Shown here one piece after another: positions 8,200 through 14,846 of a stretch of 24,356 bases of DNA (positions are counted from its first letter, which is position 1; each line of letters starts with the position of its first letter). A model generated the notes under the pieces. That model was not told the DNA's origin. It did not search any database and saw only the letters and a program-made list of their open reading frames with translations. The DNA comes from Sphingomonas sp. CCH9-E2. GTDB taxonomy: Bacteria; Pseudomonadota; Alphaproteobacteria; Sphingomonadales; Sphingomonadaceae. Made by a program: the position numbers and the translations under genes. Location: NCBI RefSeq assembly GCF_001557215.1, contig NZ_LSJM01000076.1, forward strand, positions 1 to 24,356. Direction: 5' to 3'.

Positions 8200-8583
8200 A
8201 CGCTTCATATGCGAAACTCGAACCTTCGCGGCGCAGGTTATCAACCGTAGCATCGAACCATTGCCGCGCCCGCCAAAGCCGCGGTCAATCCGTTCCTGAA
8301 GCTGCGCTGACGTGTCGGTGTTTTTGGTCCAGATAAACTCGACAATCGACTGAGGAGTCATCCGGTCGATACTGAACTGCTCGGATTTGTGCGTCTCGTC
8401 AAACGTGTCGAACGGGCCTGCTATACGCTCATCGCGATAATAATCGTTGCGTTCCTTGGTGCAGACTGACTTATACTCGGCAATCTGCTGCTTCTGAGAT
8501 TTAGTGACGCCGATCGCAATTCCGGGAAGTGCCACCATCGCTATTGTCAGACAAGAAACCGATCCGAATACTTTATTGACCAT
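8197..8583 (-). CDS. Small putative exported protein, unknown; lower-GC
   Basis: Unrecognised 128-residue protein. I place the start at ATG 8583, with AGGAGG 9 nt upstream. The N-terminus MVNKVFGSVSCLTIAMVALPGIAIG then looks like a signal peptide or single membrane anchor. A frame opening at 8655 would add 24 residues without a better ribosome site. The mature part is charged (KSQKQQIAEYKSVCTKERNDYY) with two Cys residues that could pair. Base composition is clearly lower in GC than its neighbours (about 53% in a sampled 60-nt line), and codon choice is mixed, both suggesting later arrival. It is opposite in strand to the SDR and the DUF2256 gene and lies between a complete and a remnant SDR 3' end. 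No function can be offered. Confidence 0.6.
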   Translation of the reverse strand: MVNKVFGSVSCLTIAMVALPGIAIGVTKSQKQQIAEYKSVCTKERNDYYRDERIAGPFDTFDETHKSEQFSIDRMTPQSIVEFIWTKNTDTSAQLQERIDRGFGGRGNGSMLRLITCAAKVRVSHMKR

Positions 8584-8732
8584 GATTCCAAGCCTCCTCA
8601 CCCAATCTGGTAGGGAAACCATAAGGTGGTCATAGTTGCTGTCAATTTTTGTCATGGCACAACAGTGGCTGCGTCACATCATCATGCAGCAGGTTCTGTT
8701 TTCGATGGGCGTGTGTCCAGCGTCGCTTGCTT

Positions 8733-8813
8733 GCGATCACGGAAATGGTTGAGTTGATCGGTGCCGGTGCCCATCTTGACGCAGGACTGTCGCGGCGACC
8801 CGGAAAAGGCTGA
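8733..8813 (+). pseudogene. Remnant of an SDR C-terminus
   Basis: Read in frame to the TGA at 8811-8813, this stretch gives [26 protein letters not shown]. It aligns without gaps to the C-terminus of the SDR ending at 8130 ([26 protein letters not shown]). Many codons differ, so it is either an old duplicate or the end of a related SDR. No start or catalytic region precedes it. It stops 2 nt before the TTG start of the DUF2256 gene, suggesting an ancestral SDR-DUF2256 order later split by inserted DNA. Confidence 0.75.
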
Positions 8814-8815
8814 AC

Positions 8816-8962
8816 TTGGCGCACAAGAAGCTCACTCTCCCGACCAAGCTCTGTGTCGCCTGCGCGCGCCCGTTCGCGTGGCGCAAGAAATGGGAACGCG
8901 ACTGGGATAACGTGAAATATTGCTCCGACCGGTGCCGGGCGGCCGGGCCGGGCCAGCGCTGA
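8816..8962 (+). CDS. DUF2256 family small zinc-ribbon-like protein (TTG start)
   Basis: A 48-residue protein. It has two Cys pairs, CVAC (13-16) and CSDRC (36-40), around a basic aromatic core [17 protein letters not shown]. This matches what I know of the short DUF2256 family (CxxC, WRKKW, WDxVxYCSxxC) and suggests one bound metal ion, probably zinc. The frame opens with TTG at 8816, preceded by GGAAAAGG; no ATG or GTG is available in frame. It follows the SDR remnant by 2 nt, consistent with former translational coupling. The biochemical role of the family is not established as far as I know. The intact cysteines and length suggest it is still functional. Confidence 0.85.
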   Translation: MAHKKLTLPTKLCVACARPFAWRKKWERDWDNVKYCSDRCRAAGPGQR

Positions 8963-9052
8963 GGCGGGCTGAGGCTCGCCGTTGATCCGGCTTGTTATCG
9001 CTGTTCCGCACGACTTCGATCTGCCAATCGCGGCTGGCACAAGAGGTGACCA

Positions 9053-9309
9053 ATGGCCAAAGATTATGACCGGGGCAGACGCGACGGCCTGCGCCTCGCG
9101 CTGGAGATCTGGCGACCGAAGAGGCAAAATGGCTGCCGCTGCTGGGGCAAAGCCCGTCCTGGCGCACCAATCTCGCGCGCGACGTGCGGCACAAGACGCT
9201 GCAGGTCGCGCAGAGCCGCGTGCAGACCGCGCTCAACCGGCTGCGTTCCGCCGACGACCTGTCGGCGGCCAACGAACTCGCCATCGCGATCGAAAAGGTC
9301 GGCCTGTGA
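9053..9309 (+). pseudogene. Small hypothetical gene broken by one frameshift
   Basis: ATG 9053, with AGAGGTG upstream, opens a frame reading MAKDYDRGRRDGLRLALEIW. From 9115 the sensible reading continues in another frame, TEEAKWLPLLGQSPSWRT through AIAIEKVGL to TGA at 9307-9309. Loss of one G near 9110-9114 (TGG GCG ACC read as TGGCGACC) accounts for the break. Joined, it would be about 85 residues, charged and helical, with no family I recognise. If the first frame is simply followed, it runs on into the repeat downstream, which is not credible coding sequence. It may be a genuine pseudogene or a single-base sequencing error. Confidence 0.6.
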
Positions 9310-9335
9310 TGGACCGGGGGGAGACCTCTTCTTCT

Positions 9336-9462
9336 TAGCCCTCTCCCGCTTGCGGGAGAGGGGCTGGGTGAGGGTCTTCTTCTTCTTCTTCTTCTTCGCC
9401 CCCGCCACCGCAGAAAAAAGAAAAAGACCCTCCCCAACCCCTCCCGCAAGCGGGAGGGGCTA
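9336..9462. repeat. Paired inverted palindromic repeat with a TCT microsatellite core
   Basis: Two arms of about 40 nt (9336-9378 and 9424-9462) are imperfect inverted copies. Each contains a hairpin, CTCCCGC-TT-GCGGGAG or CTCCCGC-AA-GCGGGAG, and the word GACCCTC or its complement. The spacer holds eight TCT-like triplets (9375-9398) facing an A-rich tract. It lies between the frameshifted gene and the convergent yfcG-like stop. The related hairpin unit recurs at 15989 and 16070. Confidence 0.8.
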
Positions 9463-9484
9463 AACAAGAAAAGCGGGAGCCGAA

Positions 9485-10189
9485 CTACCCCTTCACCACC
9501 GCCGCAGTCTGCCCGAACAGGATCTTCTTCTGCGCGTCGGTCATCACCGGATTCCCCGGCCGCACTTCCTCGCCCTTGGCATAGGCGCGCACCGTCGCGG
9601 GCCGCGCCGCGACCGCTTCGAACCAGCGCTTCAAATGCGCGAAATCATCCAGGTTCTGGCTCTGCGCTTCATACGGCACGATCCACGGATAGATCGCCAT
9701 GTCGGCAATCGAATAATCCTCACCCCCGACGAACGGCCTGCCCGCCAGCTGCCGGTCGAGCACGCCGTACAGCCGGTTGGTCTCGTCGATATACCGCTTC
9801 TGGGCATAGGGGATCTGTTCGGGCGCGTAGCGGTTGAAATGATGGTTCTGCCCCGCCATCGGGCCGAGGCCACCCATCTGCCACATCAGCCACTGCATCT
9901 GCACGATCTTGTCGCGCTGCTCGGGGCCAAAGAAGCGCTCGGTCTTGTTGGCAAGATAGAGCAGGATCGCCCCGCTCTCGAACACGCTGATCGCCTCGCC
10001 GCCATCGACCGGATCATGGTCGACGATCGCGGGCATGCGGTTATTGGGTGCGATCTTCAGGAAATCGGGCTTGAACTGCTCGCCCTGCCCGATGTTCACC
10101 GGCACGATGGTGTAGGGAAGGCCGGCTTCCTCCAGGAACATCGTGATCTTGTGGCCGTTCGGCGTGGGCCAGTAATGCAGGTCGATCAT
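9485..10189 (-). CDS. yfcG: Nu-class glutathione transferase, YfcG-like disulfide reductase
   Basis: Predicted cytosolic glutathione-dependent disulfide-bond oxidoreductase of 234 residues. The sequence matches the E. coli YfcG pattern closely: MIDLHYWPTPNGHKIT with Thr9 and Asn11, the residues that contact the glutathione thiol in Nu-class enzymes. PNNRMPAIVDHDP, GGEAISVFESGAILLYLA and QWLMWQMGGLGPMAGQNHHFNRYAPE follow. The C-terminus carries about 15 extra residues compared with YfcG. GGAG lies about 10 nt before ATG 10189. It follows the MFS pump gene by 48 nt on the same strand and may be co-transcribed, giving a redox/detoxification pair. Confidence 0.93.
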   Translation of the reverse strand: MIDLHYWPTPNGHKITMFLEEAGLPYTIVPVNIGQGEQFKPDFLKIAPNNRMPAIVDHDPVDGGEAISVFESGAILLYLANKTERFFGPEQRDKIVQMQWLMWQMGGLGPMAGQNHHFNRYAPEQIPYAQKRYIDETNRLYGVLDRQLAGRPFVGGEDYSIADMAIYPWIVPYEAQSQNLDDFAHLKRWFEAVAARPATVRAYAKGEEVRPGNPVMTDAQKKILFGQTAAVVKG

Positions 10190-10237
10190 GGGCGCGGGTC
10201 TCCAGCGTGAAGCCGCACAAATGGGGTGGCGCGGCGC

Positions 10238-11455
10238 TTACGCAACCGGCTCCACGGCGCGAGGCTGGCGCAGGACGAAGACCAGCACGATCCCCGCTGC
10301 GATCGTCGTCAGCATCGCCGCCAGCGCGAATGCCGCGCCCGGAAAGCCATGCTCCGCGCCATAGGCCAAGGTCTGGGTCAGGCTCAGCGGCCCCAGGATC
10401 GCGGCGATGCTGGCGATGCTTGCCATCCCGCCCTGCAACGCGCCCTGATTGGCGGCATCGACCCGCCGGCTCAGCATGGCGTTGAGCGCGGGGTAGGCCA
10501 GCATCTGCAACGCCCCGAACATCAGGATCACGTACACCTGCCACCCCGCCGTCGCGAAACCATAGGCGGTGTAGGCAAGCGTGCCGACGATCAGGCCGAT
10601 CATCAGCGTCTTCGCCTCGCCCAGCTTCGCGATCGCGCGCCCCGTCACGAAAATCTGCGTCAACGCCATCGCCGTGCCCGACGCCGCCAGGGACCAGCCG
10701 ATCGCACGGCTGTCCCACCCATGCGCCAGCTCGGCATAAAAGGCCCAGGTCGCGGGATAAACCTGATGCGCCAGCTGCCAGATGAACGCGACCGCGAGCA
10801 GCGGCAGCGCCCCGGTCATCGCGAACAGCGGACGAAAGGTGCCGAGCGGATTGGCGCGCTTCCAGTCGAACTGGCGCCGGTTCTCGGGCGCGAGCGTTTC
10901 GGGCAGGATGAAGAAAATCCAGGTCGCGTTGATCGCCGCCAGCGCGGCCGCGACCATGAACGGGGTCCGCGGTCCGAGGCCTGCGAGCAGCCCGCCGATC
11001 GCTGGCCCGACGACGAACCCAATCCCGAACGCCGCGCCCATCAGTCCGAATGTCGCGCCGCGCTTGTCCGGCGGGGTCACGTCGGCCAGGATCGCATTGG
11101 CCGGGCCATAGACCGCGCCCGCAATTCCCGCCACCAGCCGCCCGGCAAACAGCCACGCGATCGTCGGCGCAAACGCCATCAGCGCATAATCGACCGCAAA
11201 GATCAGCATCGCCGCCAGGATCACCGGCCGTCGCCCATAACGGTCGCCCAGATTGCCCAGGATCGGCGCGGCAAAGAAATGCGCCAGCGCGAACACGATC
11301 GCCAGCGCCCCGCCGATCCGCGTCGCATCGGTCAGTGTCGCCCCGCTCAGCTCGACGATCAGCGTCGGCAGCACCGGGATCACGATCCCGAACCCGATCG
11401 CATCGATCAGCACCGCCGCCAGCGCGATCGAAACCGCGCGATGTCCGAACTTCAT
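10238..11455 (-). CDS. MFS efflux transporter, Tet/TCR-like 12-TM
   Basis: Predicted inner-membrane drug:H+ antiporter of 405 residues, the normal size for 12-helix MFS pumps. The first helix, VLIDAIGFGIVIPVLPTLI, is the TetA/TCR signature. The loop 2-3 motif GNLGDRYGRRPVIL follows, and helix 5 carries GAAFGIGFVVGPAIGG (antiporter motif C). I start at MKFGHRAV (ATG 11455), because the longer frame upstream has no conserved residues and crosses the repeat region. The upstream ribosome site (GGGGGA, 9 nt) is acceptable. It precedes the yfcG-like gene. Although TetA-like, chromosomal members of this branch export varied organic compounds, so tetracycline resistance should not be assumed. Confidence 0.92.
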   Translation of the reverse strand: MKFGHRAVSIALAAVLIDAIGFGIVIPVLPTLIVELSGATLTDATRIGGALAIVFALAHFFAAPILGNLGDRYGRRPVILAAMLIFAVDYALMAFAPTIAWLFAGRLVAGIAGAVYGPANAILADVTPPDKRGATFGLMGAAFGIGFVVGPAIGGLLAGLGPRTPFMVAAALAAINATWIFFILPETLAPENRRQFDWKRANPLGTFRPLFAMTGALPLLAVAFIWQLAHQVYPATWAFYAELAHGWDSRAIGWSLAASGTAMALTQIFVTGRAIAKLGEAKTLMIGLIVGTLAYTAYGFATAGWQVYVILMFGALQMLAYPALNAMLSRRVDAANQGALQGGMASIASIAAILGPLSLTQTLAYGAEHGFPGAAFALAAMLTTIAAGIVLVFVLRQPRAVEPVA

Positions 11456-11530
11456 GCCCCTGTCCCCCGTTCGACCCGCTTTTAGAACCGAATGCGGCAG
11501 GGCGGAAGCGTGGTGCTCCCCACCCTCGTT

Positions 11531-11604
11531 GTCCCGGCCTTGGAGCCGGGACCGGGCTGCCTTTCCCCCGGCGAAAGAAGCCCGGCCCCGGGTCAAGCCC
11601 GGGG
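11531..11604. repeat. Palindromic intergenic element
   Basis: GTCCCGGC/GCCGGGAC (11531-11538 with 11545-11552) and CCCCGGG/CCCGGGG (11586-11592 with 11598-11604) are two hairpins about 30 nt apart. They lie in the 345-nt divergent gap between the two MFS genes. The rest of this gap holds a further GGCGC/GCGCC hairpin near 11620 and the GPH transporter promoter region. Confidence 0.65.
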
Positions 11605-11733
11605 CGAAAGAGGCAAGCGGCGCTCGCTGCGCCGACAGCGCGTCGTTCGTATCATTCGCGCTGCGCAAATGTCCTCCGGGCCGTGCGACAAATGACGCGA
11701 AATTCCGCGACATGTTCGCTTCGCGATCGCCGC

Positions 11734-11766
11734 TTGACGTAGCGTCATCCATACCGCACCTTCTAA
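11734..11766 (+). promoter_or_regulatory. Promoter-like TTGACG plus operator-like motif copy E (GPH transporter)
   Basis: TTGACG (11734-11739) is a good -35 hexamer. Nine nt later the motif CCATACCGCACCTTCTAA begins (11749-11766), matching the consensus at 15 of 18. The same TTGACG-N9-CCATACCGCA arrangement occurs before the dehydrogenase pair at 13335. The motif would cover the spacer and -10 region, fitting repression. The -10 itself (CACCTT at 17-nt spacing) is poor. A small palindrome TGACGTAGCGTCA overlaps the -35. Confidence 0.5.
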
Positions 11767-11800
11767 ACCGCCGCAGCAGACGGCGACAGGAGGGATGCAG

Positions 11801-13324
11801 ATGGCGACGACGCTTGGTGGAGCGGTGCCGGTCGAACCGGCGCGCGTGTCCGGGACCCCGCCGATCACGCTGGGCACGCGGGTCAGCTATGGTGCAGGCG
11901 CGATCGCCAACGGGATCAAGAACGCCGCCTTCACCACCTATCTGCTGTTTTTCTACAGCCAGATCATCGGCGTGCCGGCGGGGATCGTCTCCGCCGCGGT
12001 CGCGCTGACGTTGCTGGTCGATGCGGTGGCCGATCCGCTGATCGGGCGCTGGACGGACCTGACGCGCAGCCGCTGGGGCCGCCGCCACCCGTTCATCTAT
12101 GGCGCGGCATTGCCGACCGCCCTGTTCTTCCTGCTCGCCTGGTTCCCGCCCGCGGGCCTTTCCGATTTCCAGATGGGGGTGTGGATCTTTGCCACCGCCT
12201 CGCTCACCCGCATGTCGATCAGCGCGTTCGAGATCGCGACCTCGGCAATGACGCCGGAGATGACCGAGGATTATCGCGAGCGCACCAAGCTATTTAGCCT
12301 GCGCTGGTGGTTCGGCTATGCCGGCACCTATGGCTTTACCACGCTCTGCCTGCTGAGCTTCTTCGCCGCGACGCCCGAATATCCGCGCGGGCAGCTCAAT
12401 CCCGATGGCTATCCGGGCTTTGCCATCGCGGGCGCGCTCACCATCCTGGCGGTGATCCTGATTTGCGGCATCGGCACGCACAACCGCATCCCCTATCTGC
12501 GCCAGGCCGAAGTGCGGACGCAGCGCACGCCGTTGCTCGGGCATTTGCGCGAGATGGGGGCGGCGCTGAAGAACCGCGCATTTCTGGCGATTTTCGGGTT
12601 CGGCGTGCTCAAATTCTCCGCGATCGGGCTCTACAGCGCGACCAATTTGTTCTTCGGCACGTACCTTTTCGAACTCACCGCGACCCAGCTCGCGATCCTG
12701 ACGATCGACAGCCTCGTCGCCGCGACCATCGCCGCGCCGCTCGCGCCGATCATGTCGGCCTGGATCGGCAAGCGGGCGAGTTCGATGGTGTTTGCCGTGG
12801 TCGGTGTCGCGATCGGGCTGTCGCCGCTGCTGCTCTCCTATCTCGGCTGGTTCTTCGTGCCCGGCGATCCGTTGCTGGTGCCGACCCTGTTCGCGATCGG
12901 CGCGCTCTATGGTGCGATGGTCGCGATCTCGCTGATCAACACCAGCTCGATGCTGGCGGACGTGGTCGAGGACAGCGCGGTGACGACCGGGCGGCACGAG
13001 GCGGGGATGTTCTTCGCCGCGTCCAGCTTCATGCAGCAATGCGCGACCGCGATCGGCATCTTCCTTGCCGGGCGGCTGCTGGTCTGGTCCGATTTCCCCG
13101 CCAAGCCCGCGCCGGGGCAGGTGAGCGAGGAGGCGATCCGCAGCCTCGTCATCCATTACATCCCGTGCTCGATCGGGCTGTGGACGCTCGGCGCGCTAAT
13201 CCTGCTCTTCTACCCGATCACCAAGGCGCGGCACGAAGCCAATGTCGCTGCGCTAAAGGCGCGCGAGGCGGAGGCACGGGCGCTCGAGATGGACAATAGC
13301 GCGCTGCTCGGACCCGCGCGGTAA
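11801..13324 (+). CDS. GPH-family MFS symporter
   Basis: Predicted 12-helix inner-membrane cation symporter of 507 residues (glycoside-pentoside-hexuronide:cation branch of the MFS). Family features are visible: RVSYGAGAIANGIKNAAFTTYLLFFY at helix 1, DAVADPLIGRWTDLTRSRWGRRHPFIYGAAL (the DPxxGxxxDxxxxxxGRRRP signature), and later SSMLADVVEDSAVTTGRHEAGMFFAASSF. AGGAGG at 11788-11793 is 7 nt from ATG 11801 but 1 nt from the ATG at 11795, so I prefer 11801. Beside a dehydrogenase pair and TonB receptor it probably imports an organic acid or glycoside-like growth substrate. Sugar transport is not implied by the neighbours. Confidence 0.92.
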   Translation: MATTLGGAVPVEPARVSGTPPITLGTRVSYGAGAIANGIKNAAFTTYLLFFYSQIIGVPAGIVSAAVALTLLVDAVADPLIGRWTDLTRSRWGRRHPFIYGAALPTALFFLLAWFPPAGLSDFQMGVWIFATASLTRMSISAFEIATSAMTPEMTEDYRERTKLFSLRWWFGYAGTYGFTTLCLLSFFAATPEYPRGQLNPDGYPGFAIAGALTILAVILICGIGTHNRIPYLRQAEVRTQRTPLLGHLREMGAALKNRAFLAIFGFGVLKFSAIGLYSATNLFFGTYLFELTATQLAILTIDSLVAATIAAPLAPIMSAWIGKRASSMVFAVVGVAIGLSPLLLSYLGWFFVPGDPLLVPTLFAIGALYGAMVAISLINTSSMLADVVEDSAVTTGRHEAGMFFAASSFMQQCATAIGIFLAGRLLVWSDFPAKPAPGQVSEEAIRSLVIHYIPCSIGLWTLGALILLFYPITKARHEANVAALKAREAEARALEMDNSALLGPAR

Positions 13325-13334
13325 TTACGGGGTA

Positions 13335-13367
13335 TTGACGCGCGCAACCCCATACCGCAAATTCAAA
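13335..13367 (+). promoter_or_regulatory. Promoter-like TTGACG plus operator-like motif copy A (dehydrogenase pair)
   Basis: TTGACG (13335-13340) is followed nine nt later by CCATACCGCAAATTCAAA (13350-13367), which matches the consensus at 17 of 18. The geometry is identical to that at 11734-11766. A weak -10 (CAAATT, 13358-13363) at 17-nt spacing lies inside the motif. The remaining 175 nt to the gene start is leader without any other structure that I recognise. Confidence 0.55.
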
Positions 13368-13541
13368 TTGAACGTCGTGGGAGTCGCTTTGACGGTGCAT
13401 GCAAACGGCCCAAAGCCAAGAGGCTGGAAATGGTCGAAAGCGAACGTGTCGAGGAAATTCGCACAGAATGAACACAAGCGAACATGTCGACCAAGAATGC
13501 GCCGTGGAGCCACGGGCGGTTGTGAATTTTGAGGAGAGAAG

Positions 13542-14747
13542 ATGTCTGTAATGGAGGATGTAAGGGTCGATCTCGACACCTTCCGCACCGAAGTCCGCGA
13601 CTGGCTCGCGACCAACTTCCCCGCCTCGCTCAAGGGCAAGGACAATTCGATGTCCGCGGTCGAGGGGCCGACCGACGAGACCCCCGAACAGGCCGCGTGG
13701 CGCAAGGCGATGGGCGAAAAGGGCTGGGGCGTCCCGACCTGGCCCGCCGAATATGGCGGCGGTGGCCTGAGCCGCGCACAGGCGAAGGTGCTGCAGGAGG
13801 AAATGGCGCGCGTCGGCGCGTGGAATCCGATCGGCGGCATGGGCGTGATGATGTTCGGCCCGACTTTGCTGGAATATGGCAACGAGGCGCAGAAGAAGGA
13901 GCATATCCCCGCGATCGCCAGGGGCGAAGTGCGCTGGTGCCAGGGTTATTCCGAGCCGAACGCCGGGTCGGACCTCGCCAACCTCCAGACCTTTGCCGAG
14001 GACAAGGGCGACCATTATGTCGTCAACGGGCAAAAGACCTGGACCAGCGGCGGGCAATGGGCCGACAAATGCTTCTGCCTCGTCCGCACCGACAAGACCC
14101 AGAAACAGGGCGGCATCACCTTCCTGCTGATCGACATGGATTCGCCCGGGGTCGAGGTGAAGCCGATCCAGATGATCAGCGGCATGTCGCCCTTCTGCGA
14201 AACCTTCTTCACCAATGTGAAGGTGCCCAAGGAAAACCGCGTTGGTGAGGAAGGGCAGGGCTGGACCATCGGCAAGCGCCTGCTGCAGCATGAGCGCACC
14301 AATTTGTCGGGCGGCGGCTCCGCCTTCCGCATGTCGGGCCCGTCGCTGTCGGATATCGCCAAGAAATATGTCGGCGTCGATGCCGAGGGGCGGATCGCCA
14401 ACCCCGATCTGCGCGCGCGCATCGCGAAGTTCGAGATGGACTGGCGCGCCTTCCTGCTCACCGCGATGCGCGTGCAGGCGGAGAGCAAGGCAGTCGGCGG
14501 CGTGTCCGAAGTCTCGTCGATCCTCAAGACGGTCGGCACCAAGCTCGGCCAGGAACGCGCCGAATTGATGATCGAGATTCAGGGGATGGAAGGGCTCGGC
14601 TGGGAAGGCGAGGGCTTTACCGAAGCGCAGATCCACGGCGTGCGCGCGTGGCTCTTTGGCAAGGCGACGACCATTTATGGCGGCTCCACCGAAATCCAGA
14701 ACAACGTGATCGCCAAGCGCATCCTGGGGATGCTGGATCATCAATAA
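13542..14747 (+). CDS. Acyl-CoA dehydrogenase, large FAD-binding subunit of a pair
   Basis: Flavoenzyme of 401 residues that introduces an alpha-beta double bond into acyl-CoA. Visible are the FAD-contact motif YSEPNAGSD (136-144), TWTSG (166-170) at the flavin, the helical C-terminal domain, and YGGSTEIQNNVIAKRILG (379-396) closing the FAD site. It most resembles the FadE-type subunits that pair with a shorter partner in alpha2beta2 heterotetramers such as those of mycobacterial steroid degradation. The next gene is such a partner. GAGGAGAG lies just before ATG 13542. Motif copy A lies 175 nt upstream. Substrate: probably a bulky acyl-CoA, by analogy with the heterotetrameric class only. Confidence 0.93.
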   Translation: MSVMEDVRVDLDTFRTEVRDWLATNFPASLKGKDNSMSAVEGPTDETPEQAAWRKAMGEKGWGVPTWPAEYGGGGLSRAQAKVLQEEMARVGAWNPIGGMGVMMFGPTLLEYGNEAQKKEHIPAIARGEVRWCQGYSEPNAGSDLANLQTFAEDKGDHYVVNGQKTWTSGGQWADKCFCLVRTDKTQKQGGITFLLIDMDSPGVEVKPIQMISGMSPFCETFFTNVKVPKENRVGEEGQGWTIGKRLLQHERTNLSGGGSAFRMSGPSLSDIAKKYVGVDAEGRIANPDLRARIAKFEMDWRAFLLTAMRVQAESKAVGGVSEVSSILKTVGTKLGQERAELMIEIQGMEGLGWEGEGFTEAQIHGVRAWLFGKATTIYGGSTEIQNNVIAKRILGMLDHQ

Positions 14748-14751
14748 GGCG

Positions 14752-14834
14752 CGTCGCCCCGGCGCAGGCCGGGGCCGCCCCGTGGCGGGGCGTGGCGCAA
14801 CATTCTAGCGGCCCCGGCCTTCGCCGGGGCGACG
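14752..14834. repeat. Cruciform-forming palindrome between the two dehydrogenase genes
   Basis: Arms 14752-14776 and 14810-14834 are 25-nt inverted copies with one mismatch (CGTCGCCCCGGCGC versus CGTCGCCCCGGCGA when read on the same strand). Between them a second hairpin CGCCCCG-TGG-CGGGGCG lies at 14776-14792. The element fills nearly the whole 99-nt gap between two genes expected to be co-translated. It looks like a mobile palindromic unit and leaves the following ribosome site weak (GACGAGGACGAAGACT before ATG 14847). Confidence 0.85.
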
Positions 14835-14846
14835 AGGACGAAGACT

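Noticed and set aside
9375..9398. TCT triplet run as a possible phase-variation tract
   Set aside because: It is not inside or just upstream of an intact gene, so no expression switch is evident; kept only as part of the repeat element.
10238..12088. A 616-residue frame extending the Tet-like pump upstream
   Set aside because: The added 200 residues cross palindromic repeats and the opposite transporter promoter and are low-complexity. The first conserved helix begins right after MKFGHRAV at 11455.
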